A stretch of 64,000 nt of DNA from a virus. Location: the IMG/VR virus record IMGVR_UViG_3300021373_002652, positions 1 to 64,000 of that record. One strand, 5' to 3'. The notes beneath the pieces were generated by a model, which saw only the letters and a list, made by a program, of their open reading frames with translations, had not been told where the DNA came from and did no database searches. The position numbers and the translations under genes were made by a program. Position 1 is the first letter of the stretch. Each line of letters starts with the position of its first letter. Shown here one piece after another: positions 50,646 to 57,767 of this stretch.

Positions 50646-50664
50646 TACCTTTAGTGTATCCAAT

Positions 50665-50835
50665 CTACTTTTGTTTTGTAAGGAAAGTAGCTCCAATCAT
50701 AAAAATTAAACTAATAGAACCAAACGCTTCCAACCAAGATAATTGTATTGTTGGATTGAAGTTTAAATTTAAACTCCAAATTAATGTTGATAATAATGTT
50801 AATACGATTATTCCTTTTACTATATCTTTATTCAT
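50665..50835 (-). CDS. Small two-span membrane protein (56 aa)
   Basis: 56 aa, start ATG at 50835, stop at 50665. Two hydrophobic segments ([16 protein letters not shown] and [13 protein letters not shown]) separated by about 20 residues. It follows the 115-aa gene by one base and lies between tRNA-Ser and tRNA-Glu. Function unknown. Confidence 0.6.
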   Translation of the reverse strand: MNKDIVKGIIVLTLLSTLIWSLNLNFNPTIQLSWLEAFGSISLIFMIGATFLTKQK

Positions 50836-50836
50836 A

Positions 50837-51184
50837 TTAAAAATTTTGTCTTAGTGCAAAAAAGTCATCTCTCATTTTTTGAATTTCTTTGATTATTGTA
50901 TCATTGGTAGGTGGAATCTTTTTTATTATTTGATTCGTAAGTTTATCCATTCTCGATTTTAACTGACCTCTTAAATCAGTTTCTACATCTCTAAATGTTT
51001 GATGTGTATCTTCGAGTTCCCTATCTACTCTTTGATTAATATCTCTATCGAGTTTTATAATCGTTGTTTCAGTATCCTCTAAATAGGATTCTAAATAATC
51101 TAATCTTTCCTTTTGTCTATAAATTTGAAAAGCAAGAAGTATAACTGATATTCCTAAGAATACTATTGATATTGATGTAAGCAT
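50837..51184 (-). CDS. Membrane-anchored coiled-coil protein
   Basis: 115 aa. One N-terminal span (L-T-S-I-S-I-V-F-L-G-I-S-V-I-L-L-A-F) followed by a continuous charged coiled coil (E-R-L-D-Y-L-E-S-Y-L-E-D-T-E). Similar build to 27813-28088 and 51283-51600. Sits between tRNA-Glu and a small membrane protein gene. Function unknown. Confidence 0.62.
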   Translation of the reverse strand: MLTSISIVFLGISVILLAFQIYRQKERLDYLESYLEDTETTIIKLDRDINQRVDRELEDTHQTFRDVETDLRGQLKSRMDKLTNQIIKKIPPTNDTIIKEIQKMRDDFFALRQNF

Positions 51185-51206
51185 AATTTTATAATTTAGT
51201 AGTTAG

Positions 51207-51278
51207 TAGCCCGTAGGGGAATCGAACCCCTCTTACCAGGATGAAAACCTGGCGTCCTAGCCGATAGACGAACGGGCC
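51207..51278 (-). tRNA. tRNA-Glu (anticodon UUC)
   Basis: 72-nt cloverleaf on the minus strand: acceptor GGCCCGT/ACGGGCT (first pair G-U), anticodon stem CCAGG/CCTGG with loop TTTTCAT (anticodon UUC), T-loop TTCGATT. Discriminator A. Confidence 0.94.
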
Positions 51279-51282
51279 ATTT

Positions 51283-51600
51283 TTAAGATTCTTCTTCATC
51301 CTCATCTTCAAACTCTTCTAATCTAAGAAATATTTCTTCTTGATTTTTATCGAGTTGTTCGATGTTACGATAAATTCCTTCATTTATATTATCGTGTTTT
51401 TTATCTAATGATTCTATTGACTTTTCTATCTTAGTAACCCTTTCTTCTATTTCATCAATAGAACTGGTATATTCTTCGATTTCATCAAGTGTTTCATTTG
51501 TTTCTTTTTTTATCTTTGATATTGTTTTTACAGAGTATATAACTCCAACAATCGATAATGTAATAACTACACCTAAGCCAAATGTTATAAATGTTTCCAT
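51283..51600 (-). CDS. Membrane-anchored coiled-coil protein
   Basis: 105 aa. N-terminal span (F-I-T-F-G-L-G-V-V-I-T-L-S-I-V-G-V-I-Y) followed by a long Glu/Lys/Ile coiled coil ending in a very acidic tail (E-F-E-D-E-D-E-E). It ends 4 nt before tRNA-Glu. The pattern recurs in three small genes of the window, perhaps paralogous membrane effectors. Function unknown. Confidence 0.62.
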   Translation of the reverse strand: METFITFGLGVVITLSIVGVIYSVKTISKIKKETNETLDEIEEYTSSIDEIEERVTKIEKSIESLDKKHDNINEGIYRNIEQLDKNQEEIFLRLEEFEDEDEEES

Positions 51601-51620
51601 GTATATAAGTATATATTAGT

Positions 51621-51806
51621 TTAATAATCATCATCAGAGAAATCACTCCACTTACGTTTGTGTTTCCCTTTTCTGTTATATTCTTTTTGTGATTTGTGAA
51701 CTTTCTCAGTAGTTTTTTTGCCGATGTGGTGAGATGCTTCACCATAACTCATATCATCCCAACTTAACTTCTCTTGATAGTTGTTCTTTTTCTTTTGTTT
51801 CTTCAT
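51621..51806 (-). CDS. Hypothetical small charged protein
   Basis: 61 aa, Lys-rich with acidic end (S-D-F-S-D-D-D-Y). The ATG at 51806 overlaps the upstream gene by 53 nt; an internal Met at base 51752 (43 aa, M-S-Y-G-E-A-S-H-H-I-G-K-K) follows that gene's stop directly and may be the true start. No domain recognised. Confidence 0.5.
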   Translation of the reverse strand: MKKQKKKNNYQEKLSWDDMSYGEASHHIGKKTTEKVHKSQKEYNRKGKHKRKWSDFSDDDY

Positions 51807-51966
51807 TACTTATCAATTCCATATGATATCCAACTTCTCTATTTCTAAGGTATTGTTGTTCTGTCCATTCAGGTGTCCTATCTGTAACAAACTCAATACT
51901 ATAAGGAGAATCTCCTCTTCCCATTGTTCCACCAGGTGGAGTTATTTTATATATCAGTTTTTTCAT
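51754..51966 (-). CDS. Hypothetical protein
   Basis: 70 aa, contains I-T-P-P-G-G-T-M-G-R-G-D and E-W-T-E-Q-Q-Y-L-R-N-R-E-V-G-Y. Overlaps the nucleotidyltransferase by 20 nt. The length and acidic tail resemble other small phage early proteins. No domain recognised. Confidence 0.56.
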   Translation of the reverse strand: MKKLIYKITPPGGTMGRGDSPYSIEFVTDRTPEWTEQQYLRNREVGYHMELISNEETKEKEQLSREVKLG

Positions 51967-52393
51967 TAATGTTTGGATTTTGTTTTATTGTCTGTTTTGT
52001 TATTAAATCTTTTATCTTCGTTGTTGACCACCCATGTGAACGAGTTGTATAAATAACTTCTATTGGTAAATCTTTACCTGTAAAATCTTCTCCGATATAA
52101 TCCTCACCGAGTATTCTAATATCTGGTTTGAAAAATTCTATGAGCTTTAATAAATCTTCTTCCGTTTGATAAATATAAACCTCATCAATATATTTAATTG
52201 ACATTAATGTTCTATATCTTTCATACAAAGGAATTACAGGTTTATATTTTGATTTCCTATGAAGTGAAGGGTCTTTCTGCAGGAACACTATAAATTTATC
52301 ACAATGTTTCTTTGCTTCTTCAAATGTATAAATGTAACCTGGATGTAACAAATCAAAGTTACCTGCAGTAAAACCTAATTTATTCTGTTTCAT
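51947..52393 (-). CDS. Cytidylyltransferase-like protein with altered HxGH motif
   Basis: 148 aa. G-N-F-D-L-L-H17-P-G-Y20 is the HxGH signature of glycerol-3-phosphate cytidylyltransferase-like enzymes, but the second His is Tyr here. The family's distal R-S-x-x-x-S-T-T-K-I motif is present as R-S-H-G-W-S-T-T-K-I near residue 126-135. The N-terminus F-T-A-G-N-F-D fits the family. Whether the Tyr substitution abolishes activity cannot be told. A second such enzyme with intact HxGH is at 30097-30570. Confidence 0.7.
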   Translation of the reverse strand: MKQNKLGFTAGNFDLLHPGYIYTFEEAKKHCDKFIVFLQKDPSLHRKSKYKPVIPLYERYRTLMSIKYIDEVYIYQTEEDLLKLIEFFKPDIRILGEDYIGEDFTGKDLPIEVIYTTRSHGWSTTKIKDLITKQTIKQNPNINEKTDI

Positions 52394-52967
52394 TTAAAAA
52401 TTCTAAATAAGCTTCTTCGATATCATATTGTAATTTAGATGTTTTTTCTCTTAACTCTTCAGTATAGAAATCATCTTCCCATATTTTATCCTCATCGATT
52501 TCTTCATCTAAATCTTCTATATCTTCCCAATCTTTTGCGTATAAGAAAGCTCCCATCGGGTCATATGATTCATCTTCATAAGTTCCTAATATATAACAAT
52601 CTTCTTTTATATCAGTAAGAACTTCTGATAACTTTTTTAGAAACCCCTGTGGTACAGCCCAAGGTGATGTTATTACAAGGTGAATATATTCTGTATCATC
52701 ATCATGGTCATATTCCGAATAAATCCATTTAGAACCTACATTGTTTCCCAACCACTCAAACTCTGGCCAAGTATTTTCAGCCTCTTGGTTTTCTTCTTTA
52801 CTTAAGTTAATGTCCCAAGTATAATCCTTACCATACAATCGATTAATCAATTCAATAGTTCTCGAATTATATTCGCCTTCCTTTGGAGTAAACAATTCTT
52901 TTAATTTGTTTGCAACGTTTATATCACCATTCTTAATGGTAACATAAGTTTCCATTTCATTTGCCAT
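52380..52967 (-). CDS. Hypothetical acidic phage protein
   Basis: 195 aa, acidic (many Asp/Glu), with W-P-E-F-E-W-L-G-N-N-V-G-S-K-W near residue 65-80 and H-L-V-I-T-S-P-W-A-V-P near 96-106, a pattern I associate with Api92/DUF1281-like phage proteins with a ferredoxin-like fold. It overlaps the nucleotidyltransferase by 14 nt. Function unknown. Confidence 0.6.
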   Translation of the reverse strand: MANEMETYVTIKNGDINVANKLKELFTPKEGEYNSRTIELINRLYGKDYTWDINLSKEENQEAENTWPEFEWLGNNVGSKWIYSEYDHDDDTEYIHLVITSPWAVPQGFLKKLSEVLTDIKEDCYILGTYEDESYDPMGAFLYAKDWEDIEDLDEEIDEDKIWEDDFYTEELREKTSKLQYDIEEAYLEFLNETE

Positions 52968-52970
52968 ATC

Positions 52971-53168
52971 TTATTCTTCTGTTAGTTCAGGCCAATCACC
53001 ATCTTCCATTACTTTATCGTTTACTAATTCAAACTCCACTTCATCCATAACTTCTTGTTGAAGGTCATCATCTTCTGATTTCCAATTTTGAATTTGTTGT
53101 TCTGTTAGTTCTTCTGTTTCTTCATAACGAACTGTTGTTACAATAACTCTTCTTGTTAACTTTGCCAT
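52971..53168 (-). CDS. Hypothetical acidic small protein
   Basis: 65 aa; a short beta hairpin (R-R-V-I-V-T-T-V-R-Y) then a very acidic helix (E-E-L-T-E-Q-Q-I-Q-N-W-K-S-E-D-D-D-L-Q). Could mimic DNA or bind a protein, but this is speculation. Part of a run of acidic early genes. Confidence 0.57.
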   Translation of the reverse strand: MAKLTRRVIVTTVRYEETEELTEQQIQNWKSEDDDLQQEVMDEVEFELVNDKVMEDGDWPELTEE

Positions 53169-53171
53169 ATC

Positions 53172-53552
53172 TTACCAATCACCATTATCATGTAGAGATT
53201 GGAATCCACCTGTTTTTCTATATTCTTCGTTTAGGTGTCCAATCTCAACCCAATCGTCTCCGAACTTTTCTCTTGAATCAGAATACACTTTTCTATCGTG
53301 GTATCCATCTTCTAATAAAAGATTTTGTAATTCTTCTTCGCCGTAAACTTCTTTATTAACTTCAAAGAAATCTTCAGTTCTATCCCAATCGTAAACATTT
53401 TCTTCTAAGTACTTCCAAAGTTCTTCTGTTGTACTTCCCTCATAAGGAGGTTCGCATTTTCTTAGTTTATCAACATGAACCTCAATTGGTTCTTCTGTTG
53501 CTTCCCAAATGGTGTATTTCTCACACCTTCTTACATAAAGTTTTTCACTCAT
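53172..53552 (-). CDS. Hypothetical protein
   Basis: 126 aa, mixed helix, acidic and aromatic (Y-T-I-W-E-A-T-E-E; L-W-K-Y-L-E-E-N-V-Y-D-W-D). First gene after the early promoter at 53581-53611 and head of a run of acidic early genes. No domain recognised. Confidence 0.58.
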   Translation of the reverse strand: MSEKLYVRRCEKYTIWEATEEPIEVHVDKLRKCEPPYEGSTTEELWKYLEENVYDWDRTEDFFEVNKEVYGEEELQNLLLEDGYHDRKVYSDSREKFGDDWVEIGHLNEEYRKTGGFQSLHDNGDW

Positions 53553-53580
53553 TGTTTTTAATTTAAATTATTTGTAATTA

Positions 53581-53611
53581 CAAATATACGAAATTATTTT
53601 CATATACACAA
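53581..53611 (-). promoter_or_regulatory. Early/middle promoter (TTGT variant)
   Basis: TTGT (53611-53608), 19-nt spacer ending AATTTCG, TATATTTG (53588-53581), 29 nt before the ATG at 53552. Confidence 0.78.
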
Positions 53612-53617
53612 GTCTTT

Positions 53618-54214
53618 TTAATTAAAATTTACATTCCAACTTATTGATATTCTTTTTTTATCTGTGGAATTGTATTGTAAACTCCCATGCTTTAACCAAG
53701 ATGGAAATGATATCATCATCCCTTCTTGTGGTTCAATATGTATTTGTGGAGCTAATAATTCATTATCCGATTCTGGTAATAGTTTAGCTAAAGTATCAAT
53801 TGGTGATTCTATTACAAACTCTCCACCTTTGTTTTCATCTATTGATATATAAAGTACAGCGGAGAATCCATTCGATACATTACCTGCTCCAATATGGTCA
53901 TGTAACTCTTGAAAAGCACCATCTCCTCCAAGAGTAATCCAACAATCCTCAATATAAAATGGTTTTGGCTTGAACCCACACTCCACAATATATTCTGATG
54001 TGTGTTTTATAATTGTATCTTTTAGGTAATCAGGAAAGAATTCTTTTCCTTCTTCACAAAAAATATTTGTTCTTGTATTACACTTCCATTGATTTGTTTT
54101 AAATAAATCATCATTATCTTTAATGTATTTAGTAATATCTTTTTGAAGAGTTTTTAATACCTCCTCATCTATACTTGTATAATATACAGGTGTTGGAAAT
54201 AAATTATTTATCAT
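53618..54214 (-). CDS. 2OG-Fe(II) oxygenase of the phage TIGR02466-like type
   Basis: 198 aa. N-terminal L-F-P-T-P-V-Y-Y is the family start. E-L-H-D-H-I-G-A-G near residue 104-112 (H-x-H), G-F-S-A-V-L-Y-I-S, and W-L-K-H-G-S-L-Q-Y-N-S-T-D-K-K-R-I-S-I-S-W-N near 172-193 give the distal His and 2-oxoglutarate-binding Arg. It overlaps the next oxygenase gene by 4 nt, so two different oxygenases are produced together. Substrate unknown. Confidence 0.82.
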   Translation of the reverse strand: MINNLFPTPVYYTSIDEEVLKTLQKDITKYIKDNDDLFKTNQWKCNTRTNIFCEEGKEFFPDYLKDTIIKHTSEYIVECGFKPKPFYIEDCWITLGGDGAFQELHDHIGAGNVSNGFSAVLYISIDENKGGEFVIESPIDTLAKLLPESDNELLAPQIHIEPQEGMMISFPSWLKHGSLQYNSTDKKRISISWNVNFN

Positions 54215-54708
54215 AATAAGTTTTCTTTTGATTTAAAGAAGATAACTAAAACCTTTCGTATTCCTCTTGTTATTTTAGTAACTTCGTGTCTGTGTTTGTG
54301 TCCATCTAACATCACATACTCACCTAAGTTAGATAACCCAATATCATTATCTTCTATTAAAAATTTACCTCCATCAAAATCATCAGTTAATAATATAATG
54401 GTAACACTTCTTAAGAAATCTTTATGTTTTGCTGAAAAATCTCCAACTCTATATTCCATTGTATATAAAGATTCAACTATGTTGTTTTTGGAAAACTTGT
54501 TGGATAACCAATTATTAAGTATTTCGTTTTTTGTATTATATACTTCGAAAAGAGTTGGGTTTAAACCACTTCCATTATTTAAAATATATGGATGAGTTTC
54601 TGTCCATTCTTCTTGTGCTTCTTCAGGTGTAAGAATTTTAGTTTGATTCAGTTGTTCTAATAAAAAACTTAATTCTTCGTTTGATAATATATCTTTAGTG
54701 TAGTTCAT
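54211..54708 (-). CDS. 2OG-Fe(II) oxygenase (P4Hc-like)
   Basis: 165 aa. A-K-H-K-D-F near residue 92-96 supplies H-x-D, S-V-T-I-I-L-L-T-D-D-F-D-G-G-K-F follows, H-R-H-E-V near 139 gives the distal His and R-G-I-R-K-V-L-V-I-F near 148 the Arg. Closest in pattern to the gene at 2029-2565, which also has H-K-D and H-E-V. It overlaps its neighbours by a few nt. Substrate unknown. Confidence 0.8.
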   Translation of the reverse strand: MNYTKDILSNEELSFLLEQLNQTKILTPEEAQEEWTETHPYILNNGSGLNPTLFEVYNTKNEILNNWLSNKFSKNNIVESLYTMEYRVGDFSAKHKDFLRSVTIILLTDDFDGGKFLIEDNDIGLSNLGEYVMLDGHKHRHEVTKITRGIRKVLVIFFKSKENLL

Positions 54709-54711
54709 GTA

Positions 54712-54930
54712 TTAATTTGAAACTATTATTTCACCAGTATTCCAACTTGGGATATAGTATTTGAATCCATATTCATCTAACATCTCAGTAACTCTCTTTG
54801 TCATCTCAGAAGAATTACCAACTATAATTCTACATTGAAACATCGGATTTTGTGATTGTATTAAAACAAAATCTTCAGCAGCAAATTGTGCTTCATCATG
54901 AGTAAATCCATGTAAATCTAATTCGTTCAT
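54712..54930 (-). CDS. Stand-alone Smr-domain-like protein
   Basis: 72 aa. L-D-L-H-G-F-T at residues 4-10 and C-R-I-I-V-G-N-S near 33-40 with Y-I-P-S-W-N-T-G near the end match the small Smr domain (LDLHG and the later glycine loop) of MutS2 and MutS-related proteins. Smr domains nick or bind nucleic acids, or act on RNA/ribosomes. A single minimal domain in a phage may target host nucleic acid, but this is inference. It overlaps the SGNH-like gene by 4 nt. Confidence 0.72.
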   Translation of the reverse strand: MNELDLHGFTHDEAQFAAEDFVLIQSQNPMFQCRIIVGNSSEMTKRVTEMLDEYGFKYYIPSWNTGEIIVSN

Positions 54931-55763
54931 ATAAGTAAACTTTTAGTTATTGTTTTGTTTTTTATTTTTTTAATCAAGTATCTAAAAAAATGATGAGAAA
55001 GTACATCATGTCCTCGTTCACCTAAATGTGTATTTGAGTTAACTTCTTGACCAGTATCATGTGCCATTGAAAACATAGAACCATCTATATAATTTATTGC
55101 TGAGTAAAACAATGGTGTTTCGAGTTCATTAAAATATTCTTCTTTAGGAGTAATACCTTGTTCTCCTCTATATTTGTTTATCACATCACCAAGAATATAT
55201 TCATTACCTTGTAATACTTCTGGTTCATATGTAAGATGGATAAGATTATCTATACTCCAAAAGAATACATCAATTCCTTTATAATCACAAATTGTTTTAA
55301 TAGCGGTTTCGTATGTATGAACTTCATATGGAGATTTAATAGATGTTCTACTTTTTAATATATCACTCATTGTTGAGGATGAAATATCATTGGTATGTTT
55401 TGTGTAATCAAATAATTCTGATATAGAATGAATTTCGGTATCTGTATAAAGATTAAATCTAAAGTTATCAGACCAATTGATTATTATACTATCACCCTTA
55501 CTTATAGAATCGATATTTGTAATTACAGAATTGAATGTATCTAAATTGGTATTACCTTTTTTAGCATAAAGTTTAAAACTACACTTTAACTTACCACATA
55601 GTTTTTCAATCCATACACTATTATTCAATGGTGTGTATGTTTTCTCATCACGATTCAATCTCAATATGTTAGTATCTAACCATTGTTTATATTTTGAAAA
55701 AACAGCAGAATCACAATACTTCCAACCCAATGTATGTTCATCACCAAAAGCGTGTATTACCAT
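54927..55763 (-). CDS. SGNH hydrolase-like protein, divergent paralogue
   Basis: 278 aa. N-terminal H-A-F-G-D-E-H-T-L-G-W near residues 4-13 is in the position of G-C-S-x-T-x-G of the other members but lacks the Ser; N-T-N-L-D-T-F and S-I-I-I-N-W-S-D-N-F-R-F follow, and T-H-L-G-E-R-G-H near the C-terminus matches the H-P-N-x-x-G-(Y/H) block. It is the most divergent of the group and may be non-catalytic. It follows the Smr-like gene within one operon. Confidence 0.55.
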   Translation of the reverse strand: MVIHAFGDEHTLGWKYCDSAVFSKYKQWLDTNILRLNRDEKTYTPLNNSVWIEKLCGKLKCSFKLYAKKGNTNLDTFNSVITNIDSISKGDSIIINWSDNFRFNLYTDTEIHSISELFDYTKHTNDISSSTMSDILKSRTSIKSPYEVHTYETAIKTICDYKGIDVFFWSIDNLIHLTYEPEVLQGNEYILGDVINKYRGEQGITPKEEYFNELETPLFYSAINYIDGSMFSMAHDTGQEVNSNTHLGERGHDVLSHHFFRYLIKKIKNKTITKSLLI

Positions 55764-55776
55764 ATTTGTTTATTTA

Positions 55777-56154
55777 TTAAGATACTTGTTCTTTCCAAAA
55801 TACTTGAATACACATAATAAGAATACACAATCCAACTTGTACCCAAACCTTTGAAGTCATCGGTTGATTAAAGAAGTGTTGTGTTAGAATCGCATATACG
55901 ATTATACCAACGGAGAATCCTAAGAATCGATTCGCCCATAATGAGTTACCGAACCCCTCAACACCGAGTTGAGTTGATTTAAGAAACAACCAAGTGATTG
56001 GTAGAGCGGCTACATACCATCCCCACCACTCAGGTCCGAACTTTGGATATTTGAATTGTAAATTGTGTTGTAACCACGCTCCACCTTGTGCGAGGATAAA
56101 CAAAAAGGATGCCATAAAAACGTACATCCATTTAATTGTATTTGTTACTTCCAT
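55777..56154 (-). CDS. Membrane protein, about four spans
   Basis: 125 aa. Hydrophobic segments near 8-24, 47-60, 75-92 and 103-120; Trp-rich interhelix part (W-W-G-W-Y-V-A-A-L-P-I-T-W-L). Similar in build to small DMT- or EamA-like half-transporters, but too short to be sure. It lies between the SGNH-like gene and the 104-aa gene. Function unknown. Confidence 0.6.
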   Translation of the reverse strand: MEVTNTIKWMYVFMASFLFILAQGGAWLQHNLQFKYPKFGPEWWGWYVAALPITWLFLKSTQLGVEGFGNSLWANRFLGFSVGIIVYAILTQHFFNQPMTSKVWVQVGLCILIMCIQVFWKEQVS

Positions 56155-56158
56155 TTTA

Positions 56159-56473
56159 TTATTTTAAATATGTTGGCCCATAATAATCCCAAGAAGCCGA
56201 ACCATCGAAGATATTACCTCGTGAATGTTTAGCCGGTTGACTCCAAGTAGCGGGTTTTAATAAATCCCCCACACAAACGAGAGAACCTTTCATTACACCT
56301 TCCCACATAGAAACGAATCCCCATACAGAACCTTCATCGATAATCTTCATATATTTTTGTCCCTTCTTAATAGTTAGAGGTGTGTACTCTTTATAAGAAA
56401 AGTTTTTATCCCAATGCTCTTTTCGTTTTTCGTTAACCTCATCTAACCACATATTAAATTTTGTAATACTCAT
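56159..56473 (-). CDS. Hypothetical protein
   Basis: 104 aa. Basic-amphipathic first half (L-D-E-V-N-E-K-R-K-E-H-W-D), then K-Y-M-K-I-I-D-E-G-S-V-W-G-F-V and a conserved-looking G-D-L-L-K-P-A-T-W-S-Q-P-A-K-H-S-R-G-N-I-F-D-G. The last part looks like the fold of small phage single-domain proteins, but none is recognised. It is first after the early promoter at 56510-56540. Confidence 0.6.
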   Translation of the reverse strand: MSITKFNMWLDEVNEKRKEHWDKNFSYKEYTPLTIKKGQKYMKIIDEGSVWGFVSMWEGVMKGSLVCVGDLLKPATWSQPAKHSRGNIFDGSASWDYYGPTYLK

Positions 56474-56509
56474 ACTTTTATCTTTTAGTGTTATTAATTA
56501 TTTACATAG

Positions 56510-56540
56510 TAAATATACGAAAAATATTTGATATATCCAA
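56510..56540 (-). promoter_or_regulatory. Early/middle promoter
   Basis: TTGG (56540-56537), 19-nt spacer ending AAATATTTTTCG, TATATTTA (56517-56510). 37 nt before the ATG at 56473; a close match to the consensus of the family. Confidence 0.87.
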
Positions 56541-56584
56541 GCCTTTTGTTAAAAACTTTTTTGTTTATTTTTTTAAAAACGCTA

Positions 56585-56677
56585 TAGTTATAAGCACTCC
56601 AGACAACTTAAAAATAGAAAAACTTAAATAAAGATTAATAACCTATAACTAAGACACTAAGGACGTGTCGGTTTTTT
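56585..56677 (+). ncRNA. Candidate plus-strand structured RNA/terminator or regulatory stem region
   Basis: In the 209 nt free of genes between the promoter and the 51-aa gene: TAGTTATA (56585-56592) can pair with TATAACTA (56644-56651), and GACAC (56653-56657) pairs GTGTC (56665-56669), followed by GGTTTTTT (plus strand). This has the look of a terminator-tailed small RNA on the strand opposite all genes, but weak stems and no plus-strand promoter make it tentative. TGTCG recurs at about 56666, 56690 and 56712. Confidence 0.3.
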
Positions 56678-56749
56678 AAAATTTTTTTCGTGTCGTTCAA
56701 AAAGGTTTTTTTGTCGTTTAAATTTTCCCCTTCTTTTCTTTTGATAGTA

Positions 56750-56905
56750 TTACCAATTCCTCAGTATATTCCATACAATGAAGGCATTTGTTATCACAGC
56801 TTGTAATACAATAAACGTCCTCCACAACGCTACCTTATCCGCTTCTCTATCCGTTCCTTCCTTACTACCGAGTGCTCGAGCCCACGATTTCCATATTCGT
56901 TTCAT
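56750..56905 (-). CDS. Small conserved-type membrane protein (51 aa)
   Basis: 51 aa, start at 56905 overlapping the upstream stop by one base (TAATG), stop at 56750. N-terminal K-R-I-W-K-S-W-A-R-A-L-G, then R-E-A-D-K-V-A-L-W-R-T-F, then a hydrophobic C-terminal helix. I associate this pattern with a short protein often seen in marine T4-like phages; role unknown. Confidence 0.68.
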   Translation of the reverse strand: MKRIWKSWARALGSKEGTDREADKVALWRTFIVLQAVITNAFIVWNILRNW

Positions 56906-57093
56906 TATCTGTGATATTTAGAGTTCCCCTTAGTAGAGTAAGTAGGTTTAAGTTTTAACCATATCCTTCTGAGTGTCTGAGTAACCCTACTCTCTATATG
57001 GGTGTGTGTTCTATCTCTATCTGAATTGGAAGTTAAGTACCAATCGATTAATCCTTCTTCTTTACTTCTATCTTCGTTATTATAGTTGTACAT
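56905..57093 (-). CDS. Hypothetical protein
   Basis: 62 aa, polar, with S-D-R-D-R-T-H-T-H-I-E-S-R-V-T-Q-T-L-R-R-I-W. Its stop overlaps the start of the 51-aa gene. No domain recognised. The 79 nt upstream (57094-57172) contain TTGACA and AT-rich tracts but no clear promoter of the two classes. Confidence 0.56.
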   Translation of the reverse strand: MYNYNNEDRSKEEGLIDWYLTSNSDRDRTHTHIESRVTQTLRRIWLKLKPTYSTKGNSKYHR

Positions 57094-57172
57094 AGTATTA
57101 TAGTTTATATCTGTATTAATATTATATTGTATCCGTTCTTAATTATTATACTTACCGAAATTTTGTTGGGTG

Positions 57173-57406
57173 TCAATTTTTCGAGGATTTTTTTGATAGT
57201 ATGTATAAATCTCTTTCGTTGTTCAATTGTTGTTTTTGATACTCATGATAAAATTGTTCTCTTCCCATATCGGCAAGGAATTTGATTCTTTCCCTTATCC
57301 CTTTCATTTCTTCGATAGTGTTGTTATCATCCTTATATTGGGATACGAGGTTTTTAATCATTTTTTTAATTCCTTTATAATGATGTGGCTTTAATTCGTA
57401 TTTCAT
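57173..57406 (-). CDS. Hypothetical helical protein
   Basis: 77 aa, Lys/Glu/Asn-rich helix (I-K-K-M-I-K-N-L-V-S-Q-Y-K-D-D-N-N). Overlaps the zinc-finger gene by 32 nt, so the start is uncertain; the second Met at residue 16 would remove the overlap. No domain recognised. Confidence 0.52.
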   Translation of the reverse strand: MKYELKPHHYKGIKKMIKNLVSQYKDDNNTIEEMKGIRERIKFLADMGREQFYHEYQKQQLNNERDLYILSKKSSKN

Positions 57407-57767
57407 AGTCTAACGCTTTTTTTAATTCATCGTGTTCTTCTCTTAATACACATTGTAAATGGTCTGTTCCACTTAAGTAATCTATATCAACATCTTTTGT
57501 ACTTTTTAAACAATAAGAACAAACCCATTGACCTCCATACTTACTTCTAAACCAATGCTCTCTTACCCCATTAAGTATATCTCTTTCATCTTCGGTATAA
57601 TAACCTTTATCCTCTATACGGGTAATTAACTCTCTTACCATGTGTGCTGTTTTTAAATCAACCTCACCCATGTTCTTTTGATTCCATGGAGATTGAGATA
57701 ACCACTTATCCATATCTAACAATCCTTTTAAAGTTTTCTTATCAAAGAAGTATTTCTTTTCTATCAT
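57375..57767 (-). CDS. Zinc-finger-like hypothetical protein
   Basis: 130 aa. W-V-C-S-Y-C-L-K-S near residue 80 (C-x2-C) is followed about 25 residues later by H-x2-C (D-H-L-Q-C), forming a possible zinc site. The rest is helical. It overlaps the SGNH-like gene by 26 nt. May bind nucleic acid or protein, not known. Confidence 0.58.
   Translation of the reverse strand: MIEKKYFFDKKTLKGLLDMDKWLSQSPWNQKNMGEVDLKTAHMVRELITRIEDKGYYTEDERDILNGVREHWFRSKYGGQWVCSYCLKSTKDVDIDYLSGTDHLQCVLREEHDELKKALDYEIRIKATSL

Noticed and set aside
57094-57172. TTGACA before 56905-57093 as a sigma70-type promoter
   Set aside because: The nearest TATAAT is 20 nt away, too far, and the sequence matches neither promoter class of this phage.
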